Of a stretch of 57,206 nucleotides of DNA, positions 1 through 8,337 are shown one piece after another (the stretch's first letter is position 1; each line of letters opens with the position of its first letter). A model generated the notes under the pieces. It was not told the DNA's origin. It saw only the letters and a program-made list of their open reading frames with translations, and searched no databases. A program made the translations under genes and the position numbers. The DNA comes from Limnochordaceae bacterium (GTDB taxonomy: Bacteria > Bacillota > Limnochordia > Limnochordales > DUMU01). The stretch is taken from positions 1 through 57,206 of the forward strand of contig JADBKQ010000020.1 in NCBI GenBank assembly GCA_014896305.1, in the 5' to 3' direction.

Positions 1-207
1 AAGGTCTTCAAGGCCATCAGTGCTGTTCAAGAGCGGATTGTCAGGGTGGATCGGGCGGAAGGGGCGGGACCTGAGTATCAAGAAGTCAACCAGATCATGG
101 CTGAGAACTTGCACAGCTTTTACCTCGGGAAGACCTCTGCTCAGGCTGCCATGGAGAATGCCAAACGCCAGATCGACGCGTTGCTTGCCCGCCAGGCAGG
201 GCAGTAG
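1..207 (+). CDS. C-terminal end of a sugar ABC transporter solute-binding protein (partial)
   Basis: Reading frame 1 is open from the first base to a TAG at 205-207 and gives 68 residues. They read as a charged amphipathic helix ending in ...AMENAKRQIDALLARQAG. The pattern of 'lgk.SaqeAm..akrqidallar' is typical of the last helix of family 1 extracellular sugar-binding proteins, which capture oligosaccharides outside the cell for an ABC importer. The start lies outside the window. The assignment rests on this short tail only. Two more complete binding proteins at the other end of the window fit a sugar-importing lifestyle, but they are not close copies of this tail. Confidence 0.55.
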   Translation, partial: KVFKAISAVQERIVRVDRAEGAGPEYQEVNQIMAENLHSFYLGKTSAQAAMENAKRQIDALLARQAGQ

Positions 208-260
208 ACGATAGCAGTCAACGACGGGCAGGTAGGGCAGCAGTCCGTTGGACACAAGGG

Positions 261-291
261 GCTGGGCCGGGTGGTCAACACGCGGCCCAGC
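261..291 (+). terminator. Hairpin after the binding-protein gene
   Basis: GCTGGGCCG (261-269) and CGGCCCAGC (283-291) form a perfect 9-bp GC-rich stem with a 13-base loop, followed by TTT. It lies 54 bases after the stop at 207 and before the stop of the opposite-strand UDG gene, so it is a plausible terminator for the plus-strand unit. The short T tract makes this uncertain. Confidence 0.4.
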
Positions 292-334
292 TTTCGGACG
301 GGAGCGGTCGGAGGGTGAGCGTGGCCTGGAGTTC

Positions 335-1090
335 TTAGGCCGGGCCGGGCAGCGCCCTCTTGCTGGCTAGGTTTTTGGCTGTCTGTAGCACCGCGTCGAA
401 CATGGCGGGCGTAAGCCGGCCGGTGAACGTGTTCTGCTGGCTTGGGTGATAGCTGGCAACCAGCCATAGTGGCAGGGGATTGGTGGGGTCATCGGTCAGT
501 GTCGTGGAATAGGCAGCGCCGTGGGCAAAGCGCCAGCCATGCGCCGGGGTGAGGGAGGGGGCGGCGTTTCGTTCACGCAGATAGCGGCGACAGGTGTCGA
601 AAGCGATGCGGCCCAGCGCGAGCAGCACCCGCTTGCCGGCCAGCAGGTCGAGCTCGGTGGCGAGCCACGGGAAGCAGGCTTCGCGTTCGGCGGTGGTGGG
701 GCGGTTGGCCGGGGGAGCGCAGCGGACAGCTGCCGTGATGTAGACATTGGTCAGGGTCAGCCCATCATTGCGGGTTTCGCTGCTGGGTTGGTTCGCCAGC
801 CCGGCCCGGTGCAGAGCGGCAAAGAGGAAATCGCCGGATTGATCGCCGGTAAACATCCGTCCCGTCCGGTTTCCGCCGTGGGCTGCCGGCGCTAGGCCGA
901 CAATGACGATGCGAGCGTCTGGATCGCCAAAGCCTGGCAGGGGGCGAGCCCAATATGGCTGCCCCTGGAAGCGGCGGGGGGCGGCGGCAGCCGCCGCTTC
1001 CCGCCACGCCACCAGACGGGGACAGGCCCGGCAGGTGATGATCTGAGCATGCAAACCAAACAGCGCCCGCCGGTTGGACACGTGGCTCAT
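335..1090 (-). CDS. Family 5 (UDGb) uracil-DNA glycosylase
   Basis: This 251-residue protein removes uracil, and in this family other deaminated bases, from DNA at the start of base excision repair. Motif A GLAPAAHGGNRTGR lies at residues 65-78, with GLAPAAHGG as in family 5 rather than the GEAPG of family 4. Motif B SYHPSQQNTFTG lies near 213-224. Four cysteines, C20 and C23 plus C124 (RCAPP) and C139 (EACFPW), are placed to bind the [4Fe-4S] cluster of the family. The ATG at 1090 follows the stop of the upstream cyclophilin gene by one base, so the two genes are probably translationally coupled. Length is normal for UDGb, which is common in thermophiles and high-GC bacteria. Confidence 0.9.
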   Translation of the reverse strand: MSHVSNRRALFGLHAQIITCRACPRLVAWREAAAAAAPRRFQGQPYWARPLPGFGDPDARIVIVGLAPAAHGGNRTGRMFTGDQSGDFLFAALHRAGLANQPSSETRNDGLTLTNVYITAAVRCAPPANRPTTAEREACFPWLATELDLLAGKRVLLALGRIAFDTCRRYLRERNAAPSLTPAHGWRFAHGAAYSTTLTDDPTNPLPLWLVASYHPSQQNTFTGRLTPAMFDAVLQTAKNLASKRALPGPA

Positions 1091-1091
1091 T

Positions 1092-1871
1092 TTACGATCC
1101 TGAAGCAGGGCGGATCGAGATGATCTTGTCGCCGACCTGGAGCTTGTTCACAACATCCATGCCGCTGGTCACTCGCCCGAAGACGGCATAGTCGCCGTCC
1201 AGCCAATCCGCGTCCTTCTTCGAAATGTAGAACTGCGAGCCGGCGGAATCCGGGTCGGCGCTGCGAGCCATGGCGATCGCCCCGGTCCGGTTGAGCAGGG
1301 TTGGGTTTGTCTCCAGGCGGATGGTGTAGCCGGGGCCGCCCGTTCCGTCTCCTTGGGGATCGCCGCCTTGTACGACCCAGTCCTCAACCCGGTGAAACGT
1401 GAGGCCGTCATAGAAGCCGGACTTGGCCAGTTTCACGAAGTTGGCCACCGTCAGGGGCATCAGGTCGCCCCTCAGCTCGAGCTGGACCGTACCACGGCTG
1501 GTCTCAAGAACATACGATACCGCCCCAGCCTTGCGAGCGGCTTCGATTTCTGCTGACGTTGGAGCGGCCATAGAAGCAGTTTTTCCTCCGTTGGTCGCTG
1601 TGCTCGTCGCGGCGGCGTCGCTTGTAGCCTTCGCACTGGTTGAGGTGGAATCGGTGCCCACGGCGGATGTACCGCTGGTAGTCGAGGCGTTGATGGGAGC
1701 AATTGGACCACCGTTCTGACGACTGCTCAGGCCCCACCAAAGCCCTGCCGCTATGGCAACGATAATAAGGCCGGCAGCAGCCGGAAGCCAGAGGCGGCGG
1801 ACAACGTCCTGCTGTTTCGACTGTTCCTTCTTGCTCTTCTTTTTACTCTTATTCCTCTTAGTCTTAGCCAC
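1092..1871 (-). CDS. Membrane-anchored cyclophilin-type peptidyl-prolyl cis-trans isomerase
   Basis: The 259-residue product has a very lysine-rich cytoplasmic start (residues 1-20), one transmembrane helix (about 27-48) and a Ser/Thr/Ala-rich linker to about residue 110. The cyclophilin fold occupies about 117-259. The active-site block FHRVEDWVVQGGDPQGDG and the downstream GSQFYISKKD are intact, so an active enzyme is expected. The topology places the isomerase outside the membrane, where it would help folding of secreted proteins. It is followed at a one-base gap by the UDG gene, so the pair is one transcription unit. Confidence 0.92.
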   Translation of the reverse strand: MAKTKRNKSKKKSKKEQSKQQDVVRRLWLPAAAGLIIVAIAAGLWWGLSSRQNGGPIAPINASTTSGTSAVGTDSTSTSAKATSDAAATSTATNGGKTASMAAPTSAEIEAARKAGAVSYVLETSRGTVQLELRGDLMPLTVANFVKLAKSGFYDGLTFHRVEDWVVQGGDPQGDGTGGPGYTIRLETNPTLLNRTGAIAMARSADPDSAGSQFYISKKDADWLDGDYAVFGRVTSGMDVVNKLQVGDKIISIRPASGS

Positions 1872-1967
1872 CTTGTTCGCCTGCCTTTCTGCAGCATCCC
1901 GGTAGTGTGCAGAGGATGGGCCTCTTTTCCGTCGAGATCGGCGTTTGTCCTGCAGCCCGCGCTGGGT

Positions 1968-2668
1968 TTACGACGAGACTGTTTTCTCGTGAACCAGCAG
2001 CCACTCTTTGACCCGAGGCCCCCCCGCGGAGTATTGCCCCACGCCGCGGCCCGTAGCTGGAACGACCCGGTGACATGGGATGAGCAAAACGATGGGGTTA
2101 CGCCGGGAGCATTGCCGACGGCCCGGGCAGCCAGCGACCGCCTCGGCGGTATGCCCGTCACCTGGCGAGCGATCCAGCCGTACGTGCGTACCTGCCCCCG
2201 CTCGATCCGACAGGTTGCTTGGAGAACACCCACGGTGAACGGCGGCAGCCCCGCCCCCTCCCAGTCGATGGGTACCTGGTCGGTCCACGGTTCGCCAGCC
2301 AGCCAGGCGACCAACCATCGTTGCCAGAATTCTTGCTCCGCGGCGTCGGCAAGGCAGAATGACCGTTGGCGCGACTCCGGGCGGATGGCTCGAGTGGAGT
2401 CGTGCCTGGGGAGGTGAGTGAATTCATGATTGGAGGCGTGGGACCCAGCGTCTGCTGCGTTGTCGTCGGTGTCAAGGTTGGCCCCGGAGGCGTCCTGGGA
2501 GAGGAGTGAGATTCGTCGAACCCCATGGCTGCCCCAGACGATCTCAATACTGGCGATGCCAGGCGGGCCGGCAAAAGGAATCACACAGAGATGGGGGACG
2601 GGGACTTGAGGGATGGCATTGGCCAGGCCTGGCGGTCCGGCACGGCTTACGGGAGTGCTTTTGATCAA
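1968..2668 (-). pseudogene. ogt: O6-alkylguanine-DNA alkyltransferase (Ogt), frameshifted
   Basis: The first frame carries the N-terminal RNase H-like part and the DNA-binding helix segment: GQVRTYGWIARQVTGIP, then LAARAVGNAPG. The second frame carries the rest: NPIVLLIPCHRVV with the alkyl-acceptor cysteine, then GQYSAGGPRVKEWLLVHE. The two halves join without overlap or loss near 2098-2104, where one base appears to be missing (GGC-GTAAC instead of GGC-CGT-AAC). As written, the active-site cysteine is not translated in frame. The likely start is the TTG at 2668, six bases after GGGGAGAGG; an earlier TTG at 2698 is possible. The gene is either inactive or the sequence carries a one-base error. 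No slippery heptamer is visible at the junction. Confidence 0.8.
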
Positions 2669-2902
2669 GGGCAACCTCTCCCCGACGGAACATCGCAACT
2701 TGGACCTTGCTTGGACCTTGCCGGTTCATTCGTCGCCTCGTGGCCTTCTCCCTCTTGGCAGGCGTTGTGAGGTGACCCTGGTTGTCAAGACATACAAAAC
2801 ATGTCTCGGGGCCGGTCAAAGCTACAGTCATCTCTTGCCCGTGTTGAGCTTTGGGCGGGTGTGGCCGGGAGCGGTGAGCAGGGAGGGTGTGTACCGTAAC
2901 CC

Positions 2903-2931
2903 TTGACATAGTTGCTCAGCGGAGCTATATT
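2903..2931 (+). promoter_or_regulatory. Sigma-A type promoter of the hsp20 gene
   Basis: A perfect -35 TTGACA (2903-2908) is followed after exactly 17 bases by TATATT (2926-2931). The start codon is 45 bases further on, with a GGAGGTGAG ribosome site at 2962-2970. Two copies of AAAGGTCAG lie just downstream of the -10 box, in the presumed leader, and could be an operator. This is the best-formed promoter in the window. No CIRCE or HAIR element was seen next to it. Confidence 0.75.
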
Positions 2932-2975
2932 GTGGGCGAAAGGTCAGGAAAGGTCAGACCTGGAGGTGAGGACTG

Positions 2976-3479
2976 ATGCCCTTGTTTGGAGGATATTGGC
3001 CAGCCCGCCGGCGTGTAGGTGCGCGGCGTTTGACCCCAGCTCCGGTAGACTTCGCAGGCTGGCTGGAGAAGATGTTTCAAGATCCGTTCGGGTTCTTCAT
3101 GGAAGGCGGACTGGCGGGGCCAGCAATCTGGAACTGGGCCGGCTGGTCTGGCTTTCCAGCAGTCGACGTTCAAGAATCGGATGATGCCTATGTGGTGAAG
3201 GCGGATCTCCCTGGGTTCACCAAGGAGGCCATCGAGATCTTGGTTCACGATGAAGGGCTCGAGTTGCGCGGCAAGCAGGACGAGGTGATCGAGCAGCAGG
3301 ACGAACGGGGCGGCTATCTGCGCCAGGAGCGGCGAACGGGCAGCTTCCAGCGATTCATTCCGTTCCCCGGCCCGGTGGTCGAGGACCAGATCAAAGCCCA
3401 GTTTGAGAACGGTGTGCTTACCATCACGCTGCCCAAGGCCAGCCCTGGCCCAGCGGGACGCCGCATCTCGATTGACTAG
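2976..3479 (+). CDS. Hsp20/alpha-crystallin small heat-shock protein
   Basis: This 167-residue cytoplasmic chaperone holds unfolding proteins in a refoldable state. The alpha-crystallin domain runs from about residue 62 (FPAVDVQESDDAYVVKADL) to the end. It contains the family signatures DLPGFTKEAIEI, ERRTGSFQRFIPFP and FENGVLTITLPK. The N-terminal arm (1-60) is rich in Gly, Trp and Phe, as usual. The C-terminal tail is short and ends GRRISID, which holds an IxI motif variant (ISI) used for oligomer contacts. Start chosen for the strong GGAGGTGAG site five bases upstream. It stands alone behind its own promoter and ends at a strong hairpin. Confidence 0.93.
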   Translation: MPLFGGYWPARRRVGARRLTPAPVDFAGWLEKMFQDPFGFFMEGGLAGPAIWNWAGWSGFPAVDVQESDDAYVVKADLPGFTKEAIEILVHDEGLELRGKQDEVIEQQDERGGYLRQERRTGSFQRFIPFPGPVVEDQIKAQFENGVLTITLPKASPGPAGRRISID

Positions 3480-3562
3480 GGCTAAGGGCTGCCCAGCAGC
3501 CGGCCAAAGGCGGAATGGCGTTGCCCCACCACGAGGGGTACCCCACGGGGGGCTTGGCGATG

Positions 3563-3621
3563 ACAGGCGGCTGTGGGAAGAGAGAAGACGGCGCACAGCC
3601 GCCTGTTCACTAAGGTTAGTG
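3563..3621. terminator. Double hairpin between convergent genes
   Basis: A perfect 13-bp inverted repeat (ACAGGCGGCTGTG at 3563-3575 and its complement at 3594-3606) is followed at once by a second perfect stem, CACTAA-gg-TTAGTG (3608-3621). They sit in the 328-base gap between hsp20 and the convergent DUF3298-type gene, where a bidirectional terminator is expected. No long T tract follows. The rest of 3480-3807 shows no convincing coding frame. Confidence 0.55.
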
Positions 3622-3807
3622 GTGATTGGGCCAGCTTCGCGTTGCCGCTATCGGTTCTCATGCGGCAGAGCAGCCAGCAGATAGCCGACGGTAAAGACCA
3701 AAGGAGCGTTGTAATCGATGGCCGGCTCATTGACGGAGTACGCGGGCGCGACGTCGATGTAGCTGAGTGGGCCGCGGCCGCCGGGAGCAACCTTGTCCTC
3801 AGCGTGG

Positions 3808-4641
3808 CTATTCGGTCCGCCGACGAGCAGGCCAGGGAGATAGATAGCTCGTCGGGATTCGGAATTCCCGGATGCCGGCTGCGTAAGGCGCCAGCTCATA
3901 TTGGCCAAAAAAGACCACTAGCGTGCCGTGGTCTACATAAAAGGCATCCTCGGCGAAGTCGGCAGCGTGACTGGATGCGTCGGGGAAGTAGATGTCCTTG
4001 GTGGCCTGAATCTGCCTAGCCACTTCCCGGGCGATGATGGCCCGGTAATCCGTGCCCGCTGGGAAGAACTCTTTCAGCTGCAGTTGTCGCCCGGTCTTGG
4101 CGTCGTAGGTAGTCCCCTCGACGACCGTTCCCCCGTGCGCTCCGCCCGTATACTGGTAGAACTCCATACGCAGGCTGATCCAGCGGTCGTCCAGGTTTTT
4201 CACCTCGTAGTCCACCCAAGCCTCGTAAGGATGAAACCACCCTTCCGCCTTGGCTTCTGCCATGTGCTCGCCGGTCCAGTCTTCCTGGGCCATCTTCTCG
4301 ATACTCTTGGCGAACGCGAGGGCGCGGCTCTCATTGGCCTGGTTGAGCGCTTCCTGAGTCGCCTGATCCGCCAGACCCGACAGGATCGGAATCCGCAGGT
4401 GAACCGTGATCAGCTCCGTTTTCCACTCAACCACCCTGGGGTTCACCGCTACCACAGCGTTTCTTGACGCTGTTGCTGCTGTCGCAGCCGCTGCTGCGGC
4501 AGTTGCCGGCCCTGTTGCTGCGACCGCGGTGTATGCCGGCAGGGAAACTGTGGCCAGGCCAGTGACGAGACATAGCGCCAGACCCCACCCCTGCCCTCTG
4601 ACACGCTGCACATTCCGGGAGCTTCTCTCGCTTTGCCTCAC
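3808..4641 (-). CDS. Secreted DUF4163/DUF3298 (RsiV/PdaC-like) protein
   Basis: The product is 277 residues. The GTG start at 4641 has GAGGAGGGC about seven bases upstream. A signal peptide covers about residues 1-42 (hydrophobic core LALCLVTGLATVSL), followed by an Ala/Thr linker. Residues 65-170 fit DUF4163: 'TVHLRIPILSGLADQATQEAL', then a Tyr/Trp-rich strand region. Residues 170-270 fit DUF3298 with FYQYTGGAHGGTV, LQLKEFFPAG and FEQYELAPYAAG-like ending. This pair of domains occurs in the extracellular part of anti-sigma factor RsiV and in peptidoglycan deacetylase PdaC. Here neither a cytoplasmic anti-sigma part nor a deacetylase follows, so it is a free secreted form of unknown ligand. 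It is divergent from the GH1 gene across a 293-base gap. Confidence 0.75.
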   Translation of the reverse strand: MRQSERSSRNVQRVRGQGWGLALCLVTGLATVSLPAYTAVAATGPATAAAAAATAATASRNAVVAVNPRVVEWKTELITVHLRIPILSGLADQATQEALNQANESRALAFAKSIEKMAQEDWTGEHMAEAKAEGWFHPYEAWVDYEVKNLDDRWISLRMEFYQYTGGAHGGTVVEGTTYDAKTGRQLQLKEFFPAGTDYRAIIAREVARQIQATKDIYFPDASSHAADFAEDAFYVDHGTLVVFFGQYELAPYAAGIREFRIPTSYLSPWPARRRTE

Positions 4642-4934
4642 GGGATCGCCCTCCTCTGGGAGTGAGCCGGCAGCAGACAGCCAAACGGAGGCCTGGCTAC
4701 CAACCTCCTGCCGTGTGGCTATATTCAGCGTACGCTACCTGTTCAGTCGCGGCAAGTCACATGGAATCTCCATACCTGCTCGACTGCTTGCCCGTAGGTT
4801 CGTCCGCTGCCAACAGGGAAATCCTTGCCGATGGTGAACCTGTCTGTGAGGAAGGGAAGACGGCCGGGCGCAGCCGGACGCACGGGACAACTGCGTCCAC
4901 GTCATAGAATGGAGTCGTTAAGGAGGGCTTGCTC

Positions 4935-6344
4935 ATGGCGGCATTGGAGTTTCCGCGAGGTTTTCGCTGGGGCACGGCGACCGCCTCCTACCAAGTCGAA
5001 GGCGCAGTCAGTGAGGACGGACGCGGGGAGTCCATTTGGGACCGCTTCTCTCATACTCCGGGCAAAACAGCCAACGGCGATACGGGCGACATAGCCTGCG
5101 ACGAGTACCACCGTTACCCAGAGGACATCGAGCATATGAAACGGCTCGGCGTCTCTTCCTATCGCTTTTCCATCGCTTGGCCGCGCATTTTCCCTACCGG
5201 CCGAGGCCAGCCCAACCTCAAGGGCCTGGATTACTATCGTCGTCTCGTCGATGCCTTGCGGGCAGTTGCCATTGAACCGGTCGCCACCCTCTACCACTGG
5301 GACTTGCCCCAGGCCCTGCAGGAGAAGGGGGGATGGGCCAACCGGGATACGGCTCACTGGTTCGCCGAGTATGCGGACTATGTAATGAGGAAGTTGAGCG
5401 GCCCCGTCTCCCTGTGGATTACGCAGAACGAGCCGTGGGTCGTTGCTTTTCTCGGCCATTTCTACGGTGAACACGCCCCTGGCCTGCGCGATCCCCGTGC
5501 CGCCTTCGCCGTCGCCCATCACCTGCTGCTATCCCATGGACTGGCGGTAGAAGCCTTTCGCGAAGAGCACCTCGCTGGGCGCATCGGGATTACCCTCAAC
5601 ATTCAGCTGGTTCACCCGGCTTCCGCTAGCCCGGCGGACCAGGCGGCTAGCCGGCTGGCCGACGGAGCGCTCAACCGCTGGTTCCTCGATCCGATCTTCC
5701 GTGGATGCTATCCGGAGGATGTGGTAGCGCTGGTTCAGTCGCAAGGATGGATGCCCAACATCGGGAGCGGGGACATGGCCACCATCCAACGGCCCATCGA
5801 CTTCTTGGGCGTCAACTATTACACTCGTACCTTGATCGCAGCCGACCCTTCGCAGCCGCTGGGAGTCCGTCCGCTGCCTGGCCCGGGAGCAAAGACGCAG
5901 ATGGGCTGGGAAGTGTATCCCGAAGGACTCTACGAGGTCCTGACACGCTTGTATAAGGAGTATCAGCCGCAGCTCAAGCAGCTGTACATTACAGAAAACG
6001 GCGCTGCGTACGACGACCATTTGCCGGTTCCAGTGGAGCTGGTCAATGACGATACGACGGTGCATGATCCAGAGCGGGTAGAGTACTTGGGACGCCATTT
6101 TTACCAGGCTTGGCGGGCAATTCAGGACGGAGTTCCCCTGGCCGGCTACTTTGTTTGGGCGTTGCTGGATAACTTCGAGTGGGCCCTGGGCTACACCCGC
6201 CGGTTCGGCTTGCTTTATGTGGACTATCCCACGCAACGTCGGGTCTGGAAGCAGAGTGCTCACTTCTATCAGAAAGTGATTGCGGCCAATGCGATTGACT
6301 CGAGTTACGGAGAAGAGAGACCGGCGAGCGATAGGAAACCATAA
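4935..6344 (+). CDS. Beta-glucosidase/beta-glycosidase, GH1
   Basis: A complete cytoplasmic GH1 enzyme of 469 residues. It cleaves beta-linked glucosides or galactosides by the retaining mechanism. The acid/base Glu166 is in TQNEPW and the nucleophile Glu354 in YITENGA. The N-terminal FPRGFRWGTATASYQVEGA and the C-terminal DNFEWALGYTRRFGLLYVDY are classical. The ATG at 4935 is preferred over an in-frame TTG at 4929 because AAGGAGG (4920-4926) is eight bases from the ATG but only two from the TTG. No signal peptide is present, so the substrate is imported first, in keeping with the sugar-binding proteins of this region. Confidence 0.95.
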   Translation: MAALEFPRGFRWGTATASYQVEGAVSEDGRGESIWDRFSHTPGKTANGDTGDIACDEYHRYPEDIEHMKRLGVSSYRFSIAWPRIFPTGRGQPNLKGLDYYRRLVDALRAVAIEPVATLYHWDLPQALQEKGGWANRDTAHWFAEYADYVMRKLSGPVSLWITQNEPWVVAFLGHFYGEHAPGLRDPRAAFAVAHHLLLSHGLAVEAFREEHLAGRIGITLNIQLVHPASASPADQAASRLADGALNRWFLDPIFRGCYPEDVVALVQSQGWMPNIGSGDMATIQRPIDFLGVNYYTRTLIAADPSQPLGVRPLPGPGAKTQMGWEVYPEGLYEVLTRLYKEYQPQLKQLYITENGAAYDDHLPVPVELVNDDTTVHDPERVEYLGRHFYQAWRAIQDGVPLAGYFVWALLDNFEWALGYTRRFGLLYVDYPTQRRVWKQSAHFYQKVIAANAIDSSYGEERPASDRKP

Positions 6345-6376
6345 AATAGGGGGAGAGTGCCCAAGAATTCCTGTAA

Positions 6377-6382
6377 TATAAT
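6377..6382 (+). promoter_or_regulatory. Possible -10 box upstream of the PspC gene
   Basis: TATAAT lies 40 bases before the ATG of the PspC gene in the short gap after the GH1 stop. No good -35 match is seen 17 bases upstream (AGAGTG), so any promoter here would depend on an activator or another sigma factor. Confidence 0.3.
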
Positions 6383-6421
6383 TCGTCTCCATGAAGCCAA
6401 GAGGGTAGAAGGGGGAGCACC

Positions 6422-7042
6422 ATGAGCTACGAGAACCAGCGGCCACCGGTGCGGCGGTTATACCGCAAGCGGAGCAATCAGATGCTGGGCGGATTAGCAT
6501 CAGGCTTAGCAGACTATTTCGACGTGGATGTATCGCTGGTGCGGCTGGCCTGGATCGTCTTGACGTTTGCCACTGGAGGCGCCGCCGCCGTGGCCTACAT
6601 TGTGGCCTGGATTGTCGTACCCGAAGAGCCGGACGAGCCTGACACGGGAAAGCCTGGCCGGTCCGCTGCTCCTTCCCCGGCGGGGGAGTCTACCGCTTCC
6701 TTCCATAAGGAGGAGTCTTCTGAAACCTTCCGGGGTGGGGGGTCTTCTGCCCCCTTTCCTGAAGGGGGGTCTGAAACCCTCCAGCACGAGACGGAGATCT
6801 CGGAGGTCTCGCAGCTCGGGGTAGCTCCAGGAACAGGGGCAAGTGAGGAGGCGGACCGGCAGGCGGAACTCCGTCACCGCCGGGAGCTTTTGGGTTGGGG
6901 ACTGGTCGTCGTAGGCTTGTGGGGGTTGCTCAACCGCTTCTGGAACATCTTTGACTGGGCCTTCTTCTGGCCGGTATTGCTAATCCTGGTCGGCTTGGCT
7001 CTACTCATCCTGCCCCGACGGTCGTCCAACCGGCGATCTTGA
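6422..7042 (+). CDS. PspC-domain envelope-stress membrane protein
   Basis: The product is 206 residues. Residues 10-68 form a PspC domain: LYRKRSNQMLGGLASGLADYF, then a hydrophobic helix ending in AWIVVPEEP. PspC proteins sense or transmit membrane stress. The middle (70-145) is a disordered Gly/Ser/Glu linker containing three related segments (ESTASFHKEESSETF, GGSSAPFPE, GGSETLQHE) that look like internal duplications. The C-terminus (155-200) has two helices around LNRFWNIFDWAFFWP, a DUF5668-like segment also present at the start of the next protein. The start has GGGGGAG upstream. It forms a likely operon with the next gene (106-base gap). Confidence 0.87.
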   Translation: MSYENQRPPVRRLYRKRSNQMLGGLASGLADYFDVDVSLVRLAWIVLTFATGGAAAVAYIVAWIVVPEEPDEPDTGKPGRSAAPSPAGESTASFHKEESSETFRGGGSSAPFPEGGSETLQHETEISEVSQLGVAPGTGASEEADRQAELRHRRELLGWGLVVVGLWGLLNRFWNIFDWAFFWPVLLILVGLALLILPRRSSNRRS

Positions 7043-7148
7043 CCGGACGGCGGCCGGCAGGACAGCGTGCGGTTCGCGATGCACGGCGCGTCGGGGGCGG
7101 ATGAATAGCGCGTAATAGTCAGCGCAGTCGAGGTCAAGGAGGCCATCG

Positions 7149-8285
7149 ATGGGCAAAATCAGAGCATTTGGCCTGGTGCTGATTGCCGCCGGTATCTTTT
7201 TCCTGGGGTACCGGCAGGGTTGGTGGGGGATGATCGCCTGGTGGCGCGTCTGGGCCTGGCTGCGGGCGTACTGGCCGGTATTGCTGATCATCGGCGGCCT
7301 ATTGATCCTCCTCCGCCCTTACCGCCGTGCCCCCTGGGTGGACACGCTATACTCCGTCCTGCACCTGGCCCTGGACATCGGCGTGGTACTCGTCATCACC
7401 TCCCTTATGGTTGATTTCGGCAATTGGTGGACCTGGGACCAAGAGTACCGGCTTCCTGTCCCCGCCCCCGGCGGCCGGGTCGGGCAAGTAGTGCCGCGAG
7501 AAGGCCCAAGTCGGGATGGGATACACAGCAAGATCGTGGATATCCAGTGGCCGGAAGTGTCGACGAACGCCGGGTCTGAGCCGGCAAGGGAGCGTTACAC
7601 AGTAGAGGCTCACCTGAACCTGGTTTCAGGCGGCGTGGATCTGCATCTGGGTGGGGCTCAGGCAGGTTCCCCCACGCTGCTGAACGGCACCCTGGAATAT
7701 CGCCACGAGGCTCCTACCGTTCGAGCCGCGTCGCAGGGTGAGCCAGGGAGACGGCATGTTACGCTCGACCTGATCCAAAGCGAGGAGGACCGGCGCTGGG
7801 GCGGTCGGTGGGTCGCCCCGTTCATTGATACCCCAGGACCCCTCCGCTGGCAGGTCGGCCTGGCACCGGAGGCGAGTTGGCGTGTAAACACGAAGGTAGG
7901 TGCGTCCAGGGCTGACTTCGACCTGCGGACCGTCCGGTTGGCCGGGCTGGCGATGGACACCGGGGCCGGAGACTTCAATCTCTGGCTCCCCGGGCCAGGG
8001 GTCTGGAATCAGCAGCTTCCCTCGCAGCCCATCGATATCACCCTGGCGGCCGGAGCAGCCAGCGTCACCATCTACGTGCCCAGGGGGGTCGGGGTGGAGT
8101 TCGAGGTGCGGAGTCCCGTCTCTAGCCACAACTTGACCGACCCTGACCTCGGCTTAGAGAAGTTGGGAGGCGGCGAGTACCGTTCCCCTGCGTACGAGCA
8201 GGCCATTTTGCGCTACCATATCCATGTGGCCATGGGGGTCTCCGGGCTGACGTTCCACTGGCTCGGAGATCACGAACGGGTCTGA
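7149..8285 (+). CDS. Membrane protein with DUF5668-like helices and a toastrack (LiaF-like) domain
   Basis: The protein is 378 residues, with a start preceded by AAGGAGG at seven bases. Residues 1-60 hold two helices with WLRAYWPVLLIIGGLLILLRP between them, the LiaI/LiaF-type motif. A third helix lies at about 70-90. The rest (about 130-370) is a soluble beta-rich domain with repeated short strands and glycines, as in the toastrack fold of LiaF and PspC partners: GASRADFDLRTVRLAGLAMDTGAGDFNLWLP, then ITLAAGAASVTIYVPRGVGVEF. Such proteins act with PspC and often a two-component system in the response to envelope damage. No kinase is next to it here. Confidence 0.75.
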   Translation: MGKIRAFGLVLIAAGIFFLGYRQGWWGMIAWWRVWAWLRAYWPVLLIIGGLLILLRPYRRAPWVDTLYSVLHLALDIGVVLVITSLMVDFGNWWTWDQEYRLPVPAPGGRVGQVVPREGPSRDGIHSKIVDIQWPEVSTNAGSEPARERYTVEAHLNLVSGGVDLHLGGAQAGSPTLLNGTLEYRHEAPTVRAASQGEPGRRHVTLDLIQSEEDRRWGGRWVAPFIDTPGPLRWQVGLAPEASWRVNTKVGASRADFDLRTVRLAGLAMDTGAGDFNLWLPGPGVWNQQLPSQPIDITLAAGAASVTIYVPRGVGVEFEVRSPVSSHNLTDPDLGLEKLGGGEYRSPAYEQAILRYHIHVAMGVSGLTFHWLGDHERV

Positions 8286-8337
8286 CGTCGCCCCGAGGGG
8301 AGCGGTTGGTACGTCGCAAGAAGAGTCGCTCTGGGAG

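Noticed and set aside
1751..2097. Continuation of the first ogt frame into the cyclophilin gene
   Set aside because: After the frameshift this frame is Arg-rich and unrelated to any family; the true continuation is in the other frame.
7347..8129. Several minus-strand frames opposite the toastrack gene
   Set aside because: They are overlapping shadows without ribosome sites; the plus frame has membrane helices and a plausible beta domain.
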